DNA of 64,000 nt from Neisseria uirgultaei (lineage in GTDB: Bacteria; Pseudomonadota; Gammaproteobacteria; Burkholderiales; Neisseriaceae): assembly GCF_962719845.1 (NCBI RefSeq), contig NZ_CAUIYF010000006.1:1-64000 (forward strand), in the 5' to 3' direction. Made by a program: the position numbers and the translations under genes. Within the stretch, counting starts at the first letter, position 1. The number at the start of each line of letters is the position of its first letter. Shown one piece after another: positions 45,957 through 53,687 of the stretch. The notes below the pieces were generated by a model. The model did not search any database and was not told where the DNA came from. It saw only the letters and a program-made list of their open reading frames with translations.

Positions 45957-46114
45957 GGTTACTTGTCCTTTTTTAATTTCGTGGATAAGTCAAATAGGTT
46001 GCAAAGTGGAATGAAGCGGTCTTTTGTTTGATTCCACCAAAATTTCTTCAAATGGGACAAAAGTCCCCTTGTATCGAGTTTTCGTTAAAAGTACATATTT
46101 GTCAAGGAGATGGC

Positions 46115-47386
46115 ATGAAACTGCTGGTTATCGGTAATGGTGGTCGCGAACACGCGCTGGCTTGGAAATTGGCGCAGTCGCCCAAAGTGGAAACAGTATT
46201 TGTTGCACCCGGTAATGCCGGTACGGCGATTGAACCCAAGTTGCAAAACATCGCCTTGACTGCGCATCAGGATTTGATTGAATTCTGTCGTAAAGAAAAT
46301 ATTACTTTTACCGTCGTTGGTCCTGAAGCACCTTTGGCGGCAGGTATTGTGGATGATTTTCGTGCCGCGGGGTTAAAAATATTTGGTCCGACACAATATG
46401 CGGCGCAGTTGGAAAGTTCTAAAGATTTCGCCAAAGCATTTATGGCGAAATACAACATTCCAACCGCGCAATATCAAACCTTTAAAAATACCGATGCTGC
46501 ACACGATTACGTCAATCAGAAAGGTGCGCCCATCGTCATCAAAGCCGATGGTTTGGCGGCAGGTAAAGGCGTGATTGTGGCAATGACTTTGGATGAAGCG
46601 CATGCTGCAATTGATGATATGTTGTTGGGCAATAAAATGGGCAATGCAGGCGCACGCGTTGTGATTGAAGATTTTCTGCAAGGCGAAGAAGCGAGCTTTA
46701 TCGTTATGGTTGATGGTAATCATGTATTGCCTATGGCGACCAGCCAAGATCACAAGCGTCTTTTAGATGGCGACAAAGGCCCGAATACGGGCGGTATGGG
46801 TGCGTACAGCCCCGCGCCTGTGGTAACGCCTGCCGTGTACGAGCGCGCGATGAACGAGATTATTTTGCCGACCGTAGCGGGTATGAAAGCGGAAGGGCAC
46901 GAGTTCACCGGCTTCCTGTACGCAGGTTTGATGATTGATAAAAACGGCGCACCCTATACGATTGAGTTTAACTGCCGTTTCGGCGATCCAGAAACCCAGC
47001 CGATTATGAGTCGTCTGAACAGCGACTTGGCGGATTTGGTCGAAGCAGCAATAGACGGCAAACTCGATAGTGTAGCCGCAGAATGGAATCCGCAAACTGC
47101 CGTAGGCGTGGTGCTGGCGGCGCAAAATTACCCCGAAACGCCTAAAAAAGGCGATGTTATTTCCGGTCTGGATGCTGCCAACCAAGTAGGCAAAGTTTTC
47201 CATGCTGGCACAACGGCAAACGGGAAAGGCGACGTATTGACCAACGGCGGACGCGTATTGTGTGTCGTAGGATTGGGCGATGATGTGGCGCAAGCGAAAG
47301 CCAAGGCATATGGCGCGTTGGAAAAAATCAGCTTCGACGGGATGCAATACCGTAAAGACATTGCTGATAAAGCGATTAACCGTTAA
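46115..47386 (+). CDS. purD: Phosphoribosylamine-glycine ligase
   Basis: PurD (GARS) catalyses the second step of purine synthesis. The 423-residue ATP-grasp protein has IGNGGREHALAW near residue 5, KADGLAAGKGV near 146, GPNTGGMGAYSP near 226 and EFNCRFGDPETQ near 287. AAGGAG precedes the ATG at 46115. Confidence 0.96.
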   Translation: MKLLVIGNGGREHALAWKLAQSPKVETVFVAPGNAGTAIEPKLQNIALTAHQDLIEFCRKENITFTVVGPEAPLAAGIVDDFRAAGLKIFGPTQYAAQLESSKDFAKAFMAKYNIPTAQYQTFKNTDAAHDYVNQKGAPIVIKADGLAAGKGVIVAMTLDEAHAAIDDMLLGNKMGNAGARVVIEDFLQGEEASFIVMVDGNHVLPMATSQDHKRLLDGDKGPNTGGMGAYSPAPVVTPAVYERAMNEIILPTVAGMKAEGHEFTGFLYAGLMIDKNGAPYTIEFNCRFGDPETQPIMSRLNSDLADLVEAAIDGKLDSVAAEWNPQTAVGVVLAAQNYPETPKKGDVISGLDAANQVGKVFHAGTTANGKGDVLTNGGRVLCVVGLGDDVAQAKAKAYGALEKISFDGMQYRKDIADKAINR

Positions 47387-47400
47387 TTAGAAAGAGGATG

Positions 47401-47442
47401 ATGCCGTCTGAAGCCAAGTGACTGATACGCTTCAGACGGCAT
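47401..47442. repeat. DUS inverted pair between purD and tsaC
   Basis: AT-DUS at 47401-47412 and inverted copy at 47431-47442. It ends 8 bases before tsaC. Confidence 0.75.
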
Positions 47443-47450
47443 TTGATATT

Positions 47451-48020
47451 ATGTTATTTCCGAGAATTATCGCAGCATCAGCGCAACGTAAGTTAAGCGT
47501 TTATTTGAAAAAAGGCGGTTTGGTCGCTTATCCGACCGAATCTTGTTATGGTTTGGGGTGTCTTCCGACATTAGCCAAAGCACTCGGTAAGTTGGCTCAT
47601 TTGAAAAAAAGGCCGCAACACAAGGGTATGATTGTCATCGGGAATCAATTTGAACAGTTGCAGCCTTTACTTCAAATGCCGTCTGAAAATCTGCAGGCTA
47701 TGCTTAGAAAAGAATGGCCCGCCCCTAAAACGTTCCTATTATCTGCCAAATCCTGCGTATTACCTGAGTTACGCGGGAAACAGCGCAGCAAGTTGGCGGT
47801 CAGGGTTCCCGCCCATGTAGGTGCGCGCCGCTTGTGTCAGGCTTTGCAAACGCCTTTGGTCTCGACTTCGTGCAACCGCGCAGGCAAACGCGCGTGTCGG
47901 ACGGAGAGGGAAGTCAGAAGGCAATTCGGACGCGATGTGTGGATTGTTGGTGGGAGAATCGGCAGGCAGAAATTGCCGAGTCAGATTATTGACGGGGAAA
48001 CAGGTAAACGTTTGCGTTAG
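47451..48020 (+). CDS. tsaC: Threonylcarbamoyl-AMP synthase TsaC (YrdC/Sua5)
   Basis: The 189-residue protein makes threonylcarbamoyl-AMP for t6A37 in tRNA. YrdC motifs: GGLVAYPTESCYGLG near residue 22, KKRPQHKGMIVIG near 48 and LVSTSCNRAG near 138. The length matches E. coli TsaC (190). A coding DUS (MPSE) lies near 47677. The ribosome site is weak because the DUS hairpin is immediately upstream. Confidence 0.9.
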   Translation: MLFPRIIAASAQRKLSVYLKKGGLVAYPTESCYGLGCLPTLAKALGKLAHLKKRPQHKGMIVIGNQFEQLQPLLQMPSENLQAMLRKEWPAPKTFLLSAKSCVLPELRGKQRSKLAVRVPAHVGARRLCQALQTPLVSTSCNRAGKRACRTEREVRRQFGRDVWIVGGRIGRQKLPSQIIDGETGKRLR

Positions 48021-48034
48021 ATATGGGTGCTTGA

Positions 48035-48550
48035 ATGAAAACTTTTTTGCATACACAAAGAAAAAATTTTTCGGATGGTATTTCTCTACATGATTGTTAT
48101 TGCACAGAGATAAAGGTAGAAGGACACAACGTCTGCTTTGATTTTGAGGACGGTTTTATCGTTCTGAACAACAATCCAAACAATCAAGCGGGCAAGCATC
48201 TAAAAACAGATTTTTCCCGTGTTGTTTTAACCCATGAAAATGGAAACGCCGAAGACGATTATTTGGTCGATATTTTTGAAGACATCGTCTTTTTAGGGAA
48301 ACGTTTGTTTACGGTCAGAAAATTTCTTGATTTTTCTGAATTGCTTGAGATGGTCAATACACAAGGTTATTTTCTTGAATTTCTGTATCTGTATGAGTGT
48401 ATCAGTGTCAAAACAAGCGATTATTTTTTAGAGGCTGTGTTGGTTACGGGACGGAGCCGGAAATGCAAAAAATGCTTTATCAAAATTATGGGGGCAAGCA
48501 GTTTTGTGTATCAATGGAACAATTTACGTTTGGATAATGAAGTTGTATAG
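48035..48550 (+). CDS. Hypothetical low-GC protein
   Basis: The 171-residue protein begins 14 bases after tsaC. It is visibly AT-richer than its neighbours, acidic in the middle (FDFEDGFIVLNNNPN near 55) and has no signal peptide or membrane helix. I recognise no family; composition suggests acquisition. A relation to polymorphic-toxin immunity proteins is possible but not shown. Confidence 0.65.
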   Translation: MKTFLHTQRKNFSDGISLHDCYCTEIKVEGHNVCFDFEDGFIVLNNNPNNQAGKHLKTDFSRVVLTHENGNAEDDYLVDIFEDIVFLGKRLFTVRKFLDFSELLEMVNTQGYFLEFLYLYECISVKTSDYFLEAVLVTGRSRKCKKCFIKIMGASSFVYQWNNLRLDNEVV

Positions 48551-48590
48551 CGGGTTTATATTTCGGATGAAAGCCGGTTTAAAAAAATAA

Positions 48591-48709
48591 TGTGGATAAT
48601 TTCAGGGATAACTTTTCAGGGAAATGGCAAAATGCCGTCTGAAATGCTGATATTTCAGTATTTCAGACGGCATTTTTATGATAAGGCTTGTGGATAAGTT
48701 TGTGTATAA
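48591..48709. other. DnaA-box cluster and DUS hairpin
   Basis: Perfect boxes on the minus strand at 48591-48599, 48689-48697 and 48701-48709. Between them lies a DUS inverted pair (about 48631-48674) that terminates the upstream hypothetical gene. Confidence 0.7.
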
Positions 48710-48716
48710 GTTACAA

Positions 48717-49139
48717 TCAGAGTTTTTTTCCGCATACGGTTTCATATTGTTTTTCGGTTAATGTCCCGGACAGGATGCTCATCGGGCGGAGGGAAGAGGC
48801 TGTGTAGCTTTGTGTGGAAATTTCTGTGTTTTTTGTATCAAACAACTGTAGCGAACTTAAGCGGTATGTTTTGTTGTTGCAGTGGATTTCCCACTCTGCA
48901 ATGGCAGTCTTGTATGCGGGGGTGTTGGCAAAACGTTCTTGTTTTAGATTGGTAACAACTTTTTTATCTTGGAAAATCATCAGATTTCCGTTTTTTCTCA
49001 CGCTGTCTTTATTGATATATGTATGAATATTGCCGTTTGAGATCGTGCCGGTATTTTCCCATCGGGCAGACTTGTCCGGTGTGCTGCAGGCGGTTAGCAA
49101 TATAGGGAGTAAAACGAAAGATAGGAAGATTGGGCGCAT
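48717..49139 (-). CDS. Surface-adhesin E-like lipoprotein
   Basis: The 140-residue precursor has a lipobox (LTAC near residue 15-18). The mature part resembles the surface-adhesin protein E family: SARWENTG, YINKDSVRKNG and IAEWEIHCNNKTYRL with a Cys pair. AAGGAA precedes the ATG at 49139. The role is probably envelope- or host-related but unproven. Confidence 0.75.
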   Translation of the reverse strand: MRPIFLSFVLLPILLTACSTPDKSARWENTGTISNGNIHTYINKDSVRKNGNLMIFQDKKVVTNLKQERFANTPAYKTAIAEWEIHCNNKTYRLSSLQLFDTKNTEISTQSYTASSLRPMSILSGTLTEKQYETVCGKKL

Positions 49140-49388
49140 TAGGGTTTCCTTAATCATTGAAATCCGCTCATTCAGAAAGAACGGGTTGGGCGGGAGGGGT
49201 AGTGCCGTCTGTGAAATAAGGCAAATATGGCAAATTGATGCAGCCTTCGTGTTTTGCGTATTTATACATTCCGTATGGAGGAATATGCTGCTTTTGAAGC
49301 GTGTATTATGGATGAACTGCCGATAACAGTAAATCGGTTTGATTTGTTTCCGTCAGCTTATGCCGTCTGAAGCCCTTTCAGACGGCAT
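49140..49388. other. Intergenic region with operon terminator
   Basis: It contains a DUS inverted pair (49360-49388) that should terminate the sigma/bufferin operon on the minus strand. A plus-strand frame of 31 codons (49275-49370), ending in the DUS with the stop, may be a gene remnant. Confidence 0.5.
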
Positions 49389-49568
49389 TTATTTTGAAGT
49401 TCTGGTTGTTTTTGCCAGTGATATTTTGATGGTTTGAAGCTGTCTTTTATATTCCCGGCAATGCGGGCAGAACAGCAGGTGCATATATATGGAAATCTTC
49501 TCGCCCGGAGTGGTTTCCCGTTCCTGATGTTTGGAAAGAAGCAGGGCAATATCGCGGCATTTTTTCAT
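49389..49568 (-). CDS. Zinc-binding anti-sigma factor (MseR-like)
   Basis: The 59-residue protein has the ZAS-type HxxxCxxC motif (HLLFCPHC) near residue 30. It directly follows the ECF sigma gene. The meningococcal homologue (MseR) is known to inhibit its ECF sigma factor. The ATG at 49568 is 6 bases after the sigma stop; a start at 49601 inside sigma would add 11 residues. The bufferin system next door handles metal, fitting a zinc/thiol sensing role. Confidence 0.85.
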   Translation of the reverse strand: MKKCRDIALLLSKHQERETTPGEKISIYMHLLFCPHCREYKRQLQTIKISLAKTTRTSK

Positions 49569-49573
49569 AACGT

Positions 49574-50161
49574 TTACTTTGGGTTTTCTTGGTTGAACCA
49601 TTTAATTTGCAAACATTGGCGCAATGATTCTCGGGCGCGGTGCATAATGGTGTGGTAGTTGGCTGTACTGATACTGCACATTTGTTGTATTTCGTTGGAT
49701 GAAAAACCGAGTATTTCCTTCAGGGTGAATACCCGTGCGGTGTTTTCAGGAAGGTTGTATAGGCAGCTTTGCAGAATTTTTTGAAATTCGTTGTTATTTA
49801 ATGATTTTTCCGGAGTGTTCCAATGTTGCGGCTGTCCTTCCGGCGTCCAATGCCCGTTTTGGGAAAAATGGCTTTCAAATGCTTCATCCAGCAGCTCGTC
49901 ATCCAGTGCGGTAAAGACTTTCCTTTGTCTCCCGATTTGACGTAATGCGTCAATAATTTTGTTTTTCAATATGGCAAAAAGCCAGCTGTTGACAAGCGCC
50001 CTGCCTTGAAAACTGTCGCCTGCGCTGTATGCGGACAGCAATGTTTCCTGCACTAAATCTTCAGCCAAATCAGGATGGTCGGGCAATTGAAGCCGCGCAA
50101 AATGCAGAAGCAGTTTGCGCGACTCCATTAATTCGGCATCGGTCAGGTCGGGTAGCGGCAT
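49574..50161 (-). CDS. rpoE: ECF RNA polymerase sigma factor (RpoE/Ecf)
   Basis: The 195-residue group IV sigma factor has region 2 (DLAEDLVQETLLSAY near residue 31, SWLFAILKNKIIDALR near 59) and region 4 with a helix-turn-helix (LKEILGFSSNEIQQM near 147). It sits at the end of the bufferin operon, so the sigma factor is probably autoregulated via the promoter at 52743-52772. In gonococcus the equivalent factor controls msrAB. Confidence 0.93.
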   Translation of the reverse strand: MPLPDLTDAELMESRKLLLHFARLQLPDHPDLAEDLVQETLLSAYSAGDSFQGRALVNSWLFAILKNKIIDALRQIGRQRKVFTALDDELLDEAFESHFSQNGHWTPEGQPQHWNTPEKSLNNNEFQKILQSCLYNLPENTARVFTLKEILGFSSNEIQQMCSISTANYHTIMHRARESLRQCLQIKWFNQENPK

Positions 50162-50182
50162 AGTATCGGGAGTAAGATAATT

Positions 50183-50929
50183 TTATGCGGATAGATGGTT
50201 TTGGCCAGAGGAATTGCCTTCCATATTTTCGGATATGGCGGACGGGGAGGGGATGATAATTCTTTGTTCAATCCAGCCTGACCATTTCCCAAGCAAAATA
50301 TTTTTCCAATTATCGGCTTCGGGCATAAATTCGACAAGGGTATGGGTAAGGGTGTCAAACGAAAGCGCGGAGGAACCCATTATTTCCAGCAGCATCATAT
50401 CGAAGCCGTCCAATGTTTGGTACATCACATCATCTTCGGCGTTTCGCCATATTAACAAGGTTGTTTCCGCTTCCTGCAAATCATCGGTAACATCATATCG
50501 ATATTGCCGGATAAAGGCCGCAGGGGAGGGGGTGTATTTGCTGTGATTTGAATAATGAATGTCGGGAATATCCGGAATTTGTGCAACTTCTGCCAGCAAT
50601 TGGGTATATTCAAAATCCATCAGTGCCAAAATGCCGTCTGAAAGCGGCAAGCTTTGGCAATATTGTAGGAACTCGCCGGGGATTTCTTGAAAATAGGGCG
50701 TTTGGGCGCGCGCGTCGCGGACGAAACCTTCTTTCAGACGACCCCATTCTTCGCTGTCAAAGTATTGCAGCGTTTCGGTATAGCAGCGGTCGATAAAGCT
50801 GTGGATATTGTTGCGTATCAGGCGGATATAGACGTTCAGGCGGTCTTGCGGCAGGCCGTCTGCGGCTTCGCCCCCGCGTATGGCTTGGGCGAAACGGTGC
50901 TGGTATTGGGCGGAGGTTTCAGGCTGCAC
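50183..50929 (-). CDS. DUF2063 partner protein of MNIO (BufC/HvfC-like)
   Basis: The 248-residue protein has the DUF2063 N-terminal domain (RLNVYIRLIRNNIHSFIDRCYTETLQYF near residue 27) and a C-terminal winged-helix-like region. In bufferin and oxazolin pathways this partner binds the precursor leader and works with the DUF692 oxidase. The GTG at 50929 (AAGGA eight bases upstream) overlaps the oxidase stop by 11 bases, suggesting coupled translation and a complex. Confidence 0.85.
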   Translation of the reverse strand: MQPETSAQYQHRFAQAIRGGEAADGLPQDRLNVYIRLIRNNIHSFIDRCYTETLQYFDSEEWGRLKEGFVRDARAQTPYFQEIPGEFLQYCQSLPLSDGILALMDFEYTQLLAEVAQIPDIPDIHYSNHSKYTPSPAAFIRQYRYDVTDDLQEAETTLLIWRNAEDDVMYQTLDGFDMMLLEIMGSSALSFDTLTHTLVEFMPEADNWKNILLGKWSGWIEQRIIIPSPSAISENMEGNSSGQNHLSA

Positions 50930-51761
50930 GGCGGTATTCCTTTCCGGCACGCGTTTGATAATCGGCGATTTTGGCGACTTCGGCTTCGAGTTCGGCAAAA
51001 GGCGGAAAATTGAAATCGCGTTCCAACAGGGTGGGCGGAATCGTCGGCAGCTTGGCATAGGCAAGTTCGAGCAAGTCCCAAACAGTCGGCAAAACCGCCG
51101 CCCCGTGGGTATCAATCAGCAATTCGGGATTTTCGGCATCGTGTCCGGCGATGTGGATGTAGCACACGCGCCCTGCGTCAACGTTTTCCAAAAAAGCCTC
51201 CGGCGACAACAGACCGTGATTGACGGCGTTGACGTAGATATTGTTCACGTCCAGATGAATACCGCAGTCGGCTTCACGGGCAACCGCGTTGAGGAACTCG
51301 ACCTCGTTCATCTTGGCAAGCGGAGAATGCAGGTAGTAGGACGTGTTTTCCACGGCGATGCGGCAGCCCAAACGGTCTTGCACTTCGCGGATACGCCGCG
51401 CCGTATGATGCACCATTTCTTCAGTGAAAGGCAGCGGTAACAAATCGTAAAGATGACCGCCGTCGTGGCAGTAGCTCAAATGGTCGGAGAAAAACGTGCA
51501 ATCGTAACGGCGCATCATTTCTCTGATGCCGTCTATCAAATCAGTATCCAGCGGGGCTTGCCCGCCCAGCGACATAGACAATCCGTGCAACGCCAGCGGC
51601 AGCCGTTCCGCCACGCGGTCAAACTGTTTGCGCGCCCTGCCGCCCATTTTCAGCCAGTTTTCCGGTGCGGCTTCGATAAAGCATATCGGGCTGTTTTCGG
51701 AAAGGGAGAGAAAGTCTTCCGCCAAGTCGCGGCGGTAGCCCAAGCCTGCGTGTTGAATCAT
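50919..51761 (-). CDS. DUF692 multinuclear non-heme iron oxidase (MNIO; BufB/HvfB-like)
   Basis: The 280-residue TIM-barrel enzyme belongs to the MNIO family (relatives: MbnB of methanobactin, HvfB, BufB) that oxidises Cys in peptide precursors. Metal-ligand segments are visible: LALHGLSMSLGG (His59), FFSDHLSYC, IAVENTSYY, IHLDVNNIYVN, YIHIAGHD, IDTHG and LERDF. The ATG at 51761 starts the conserved GLGYRRDL; an upstream GTG frame lacks a ribosome site. The gene follows the precursor peptide gene across a terminator. Confidence 0.93.
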   Translation of the reverse strand: MIQHAGLGYRRDLAEDFLSLSENSPICFIEAAPENWLKMGGRARKQFDRVAERLPLALHGLSMSLGGQAPLDTDLIDGIREMMRRYDCTFFSDHLSYCHDGGHLYDLLPLPFTEEMVHHTARRIREVQDRLGCRIAVENTSYYLHSPLAKMNEVEFLNAVAREADCGIHLDVNNIYVNAVNHGLLSPEAFLENVDAGRVCYIHIAGHDAENPELLIDTHGAAVLPTVWDLLELAYAKLPTIPPTLLERDFNFPPFAELEAEVAKIADYQTRAGKEYRRAA

Positions 51762-51828
51762 ATTTTTACCCGGTTCGGATGGCACAAAAGAATAATGTGC
51801 TTGTTTAAAAAAATCTTTGTTTGCCGTT

Positions 51829-51861
51829 AAAAAAGCCGCATTTTACTGAAAAACGCGGCTT
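51829..51861 (-). terminator. Intra-operon terminator/attenuator after precursor gene
   Basis: On the minus strand AAGCCGC and GCGGCTT flank a 15-base loop and are followed by TTTTTT. It lies 18 bases past the peptide gene stop and before the oxidase gene, so it should let the peptide be made in excess. Confidence 0.8.
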
Positions 51862-51878
51862 GGTTTGAAGGGGCGGGA

Positions 51879-52187
51879 TTATTTAGAACCGCATTTGCCT
51901 TCGCCGCATTTGCCTTCGGCAGATTTGGCTTTGGCTTTAGATGCTTTGGTGTGTTTGTGGGCTTTTTTTACGGTTGCACCGCATTTGCCCTCGCCGCATT
52001 TGCCTTCGCCTGCTTTAGAAGCAGCCGCGCCGCACGAACCTTCGGCAGATTTGGACGCGCCGCAAGAGCCTTGGGCGGATTTTTGAACGCCTGTTGCGTT
52101 GCTTGCCGGTTTGTCGGCGGCAACGACGCCGGCGGCCAAAGACAGGGATAAAGCACCGGCGAGTGCGGCAGCAATGTTTTTGTTCAT
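51879..52187 (-). CDS. Bufferin/oxazolin-type RiPP precursor, Cys-rich exported peptide (BufA/HvfA-like)
   Basis: The 102-residue precursor has a signal peptide (about 1-24, cleavage after VVAA) and a Lys/Ala/Ser-rich mature region with six Cys, all in Gly-x-Cys-Gly motifs: one QGSCG, one EGSCG and four EGKCG in two tandem pairs. A KKAHKHTK block lies between the pairs. In H. influenzae HvfA, EGKCG motifs are converted to copper-binding oxazolone/thioamide groups by the MNIO/DUF2063 pair, which are encoded next door here. AAGGAAA precedes the ATG. The modification here is inference. Confidence 0.92.
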   Translation of the reverse strand: MNKNIAAALAGALSLSLAAGVVAADKPASNATGVQKSAQGSCGASKSAEGSCGAAASKAGEGKCGEGKCGATVKKAHKHTKASKAKAKSAEGKCGEGKCGSK

Positions 52188-52260
52188 TTCTATTTCCTTT
52201 TCAGAATATCAAGTTAACGAGATAAGGTTGGAATGTTTAAAGTCAGATTCCACGACTGAA

Positions 52261-52710
52261 TCAATCTTGTTTCAGACGGCATCGGGGGCAAAACCGTTTT
52301 TTCAGCAGCGTATCCAGCGACCATCCGCCCGCACCCTGCAAAAGCAGCGGGATTAATACCACGATATAAATTAAAGCCATTTTATAACCGTTGTCGCAGA
52401 CATTGTAACCCGAACCGGCGTGAACCGCAGCCCAGGCGACGGCGGTAACGACCATCAGCCCCAATGCCGACAGGCGCGTTGCCAAACCCAAAAGCAACAG
52501 TACGGGCAGCAAAAGCTCCGCATACATCGCAAGATTCCAGTTTAACGCATCCGGCAGCAAGTTGAACGGGAATGGGAATTGATCGTTGATTTCGGAAAAC
52601 CAATTCTCCCCGTTCCATTTTTGCAAACCCGATTCCAAAAATTCATATGCGGCAAACAGACGCAAAACCAGCATAGCGGATGCCGTCTGCCAAGTTGTTC
52701 CGATTTTCAT
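52261..52710 (-). CDS. DoxX-family membrane protein
   Basis: The 149-residue protein has four transmembrane helices. It is the first gene of the operon, as DoxX genes are in many MNIO/bufferin loci, where they may support redox or membrane steps. The C-terminal residues are encoded in part by a DUS near 52271. AGGAA precedes the ATG. Confidence 0.88.
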   Translation of the reverse strand: MKIGTTWQTASAMLVLRLFAAYEFLESGLQKWNGENWFSEINDQFPFPFNLLPDALNWNLAMYAELLLPVLLLLGLATRLSALGLMVVTAVAWAAVHAGSGYNVCDNGYKMALIYIVVLIPLLLQGAGGWSLDTLLKKRFCPRCRLKQD

Positions 52711-52742
52711 AAGTGTTCCTATTTTGGTTCTGTTGATACCCC

Positions 52743-52772
52743 ATTAGACGGATTTTGTCGGAAAAACTGACA
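52743..52772 (-). promoter_or_regulatory. Candidate ECF sigma promoter of doxX-bufferin-sigma operon
   Basis: Minus-strand TGTCAGT, 15-base spacer, CGTCTAAT, ending 32 bases before the doxX ATG. It matches the msrAB motif (1874-1903) in both boxes, in spacing and in distance to the start. Confidence 0.72.
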
Positions 52773-52983
52773 CTCGGCAGCCAATAATTTAACAAGTTAA
52801 TGAATATAAAGAGAAAGTATTTTGACGGGAAGAAAGGGAAAAAGGTGGGATATTTGGATAACGGCGGTGTTGTGAGATAATTCCCGCCTTGGACGGTATG
52901 CTTTCAAATGTTAATCCCGACAATAACAAAACGGGACTACTCGATGACAATTTATTAAATAAAACACATTAAAAATAATCAAT

Positions 52984-53472
52984 ATGGACAAGAATGTAAA
53001 AAAATATGGAAAAATCTATGAAATCTCGCTCCCAAATGGGAAATTTGCTTACATATGTAGGGTGAGGCAATACGAGTTTGGTATTTTTGATTATCTCTCG
53101 GAAAAGACAGCCAATATGGATGAGCTTCTTTCTGTTGGGTTTAAGACTTATAAATCCTGTATAGAAACAGCCATAAGAAAGAAGATTTGGAAACTGATAG
53201 GGCAAGTTGATTTAGAGAAAGAAAATATAATATATCCAGATTTAGCGATTTTCTTATCATACAATAAAGAACTTTTTATTAGACAATCAAGAGTAATGAG
53301 AAACGGAAATCCTTTGGTAGTTTCTCAAAAAGATTATATAGACTTACTAAAGCGAGGGTATATATTTGGTTTCTTTGACGATTACAAAATCTTTGAACTC
53401 TGGCTGTCTAGTAATATGGAAAATTATCCAGAAAGTGAAGGCATATTTCCTTTACCATCTCAGTATTTATAG
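52984..53472 (+). CDS. Imm26-like immunity protein (orphan)
   Basis: The 162-residue AT-rich gene encodes a soluble protein whose N-terminus (GKIYEISLPNGKFAYICRV, then IFDYL) resembles the Imm26 family found beside polymorphic toxins. No toxin gene is adjacent. Composition differs sharply from the neighbours, a sign of transfer. There is no clear ribosome site. Family assignment is tentative. Confidence 0.6.
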   Translation: MDKNVKKYGKIYEISLPNGKFAYICRVRQYEFGIFDYLSEKTANMDELLSVGFKTYKSCIETAIRKKIWKLIGQVDLEKENIIYPDLAIFLSYNKELFIRQSRVMRNGNPLVVSQKDYIDLLKRGYIFGFFDDYKIFELWLSSNMENYPESEGIFPLPSQYL

Positions 53473-53687
53473 GGGCAACGGTCTATGTCGCTGGAAAATG
53501 AAACTATTGATGGTGGCTTCGATCATTCATATGACCCCAACAATTACAATTTCCGTAAAGGAAAAAAAAGAAAATATTAATTTTTATGATGACTTAACAA
53601 AGCTCCCTTTCGCTTGGCTGTCAAAGGAGATTGTTAAGAAAAGCAATCTCCCTTTGACGGGGTGCGATATATAAAGGAATGGAAAAT
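53473..53687 (+). other. Low-GC remnant, possible degraded immunity or toxin gene
   Basis: A 31-codon frame (53485-53580) and a second frame ending at 53674 (FYDDLTKLPFAWLSKE) look like pieces of one or two decayed genes of the same low-GC block. An imperfect hairpin is at 53623-53656. No intact gene is supported. Confidence 0.4.
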
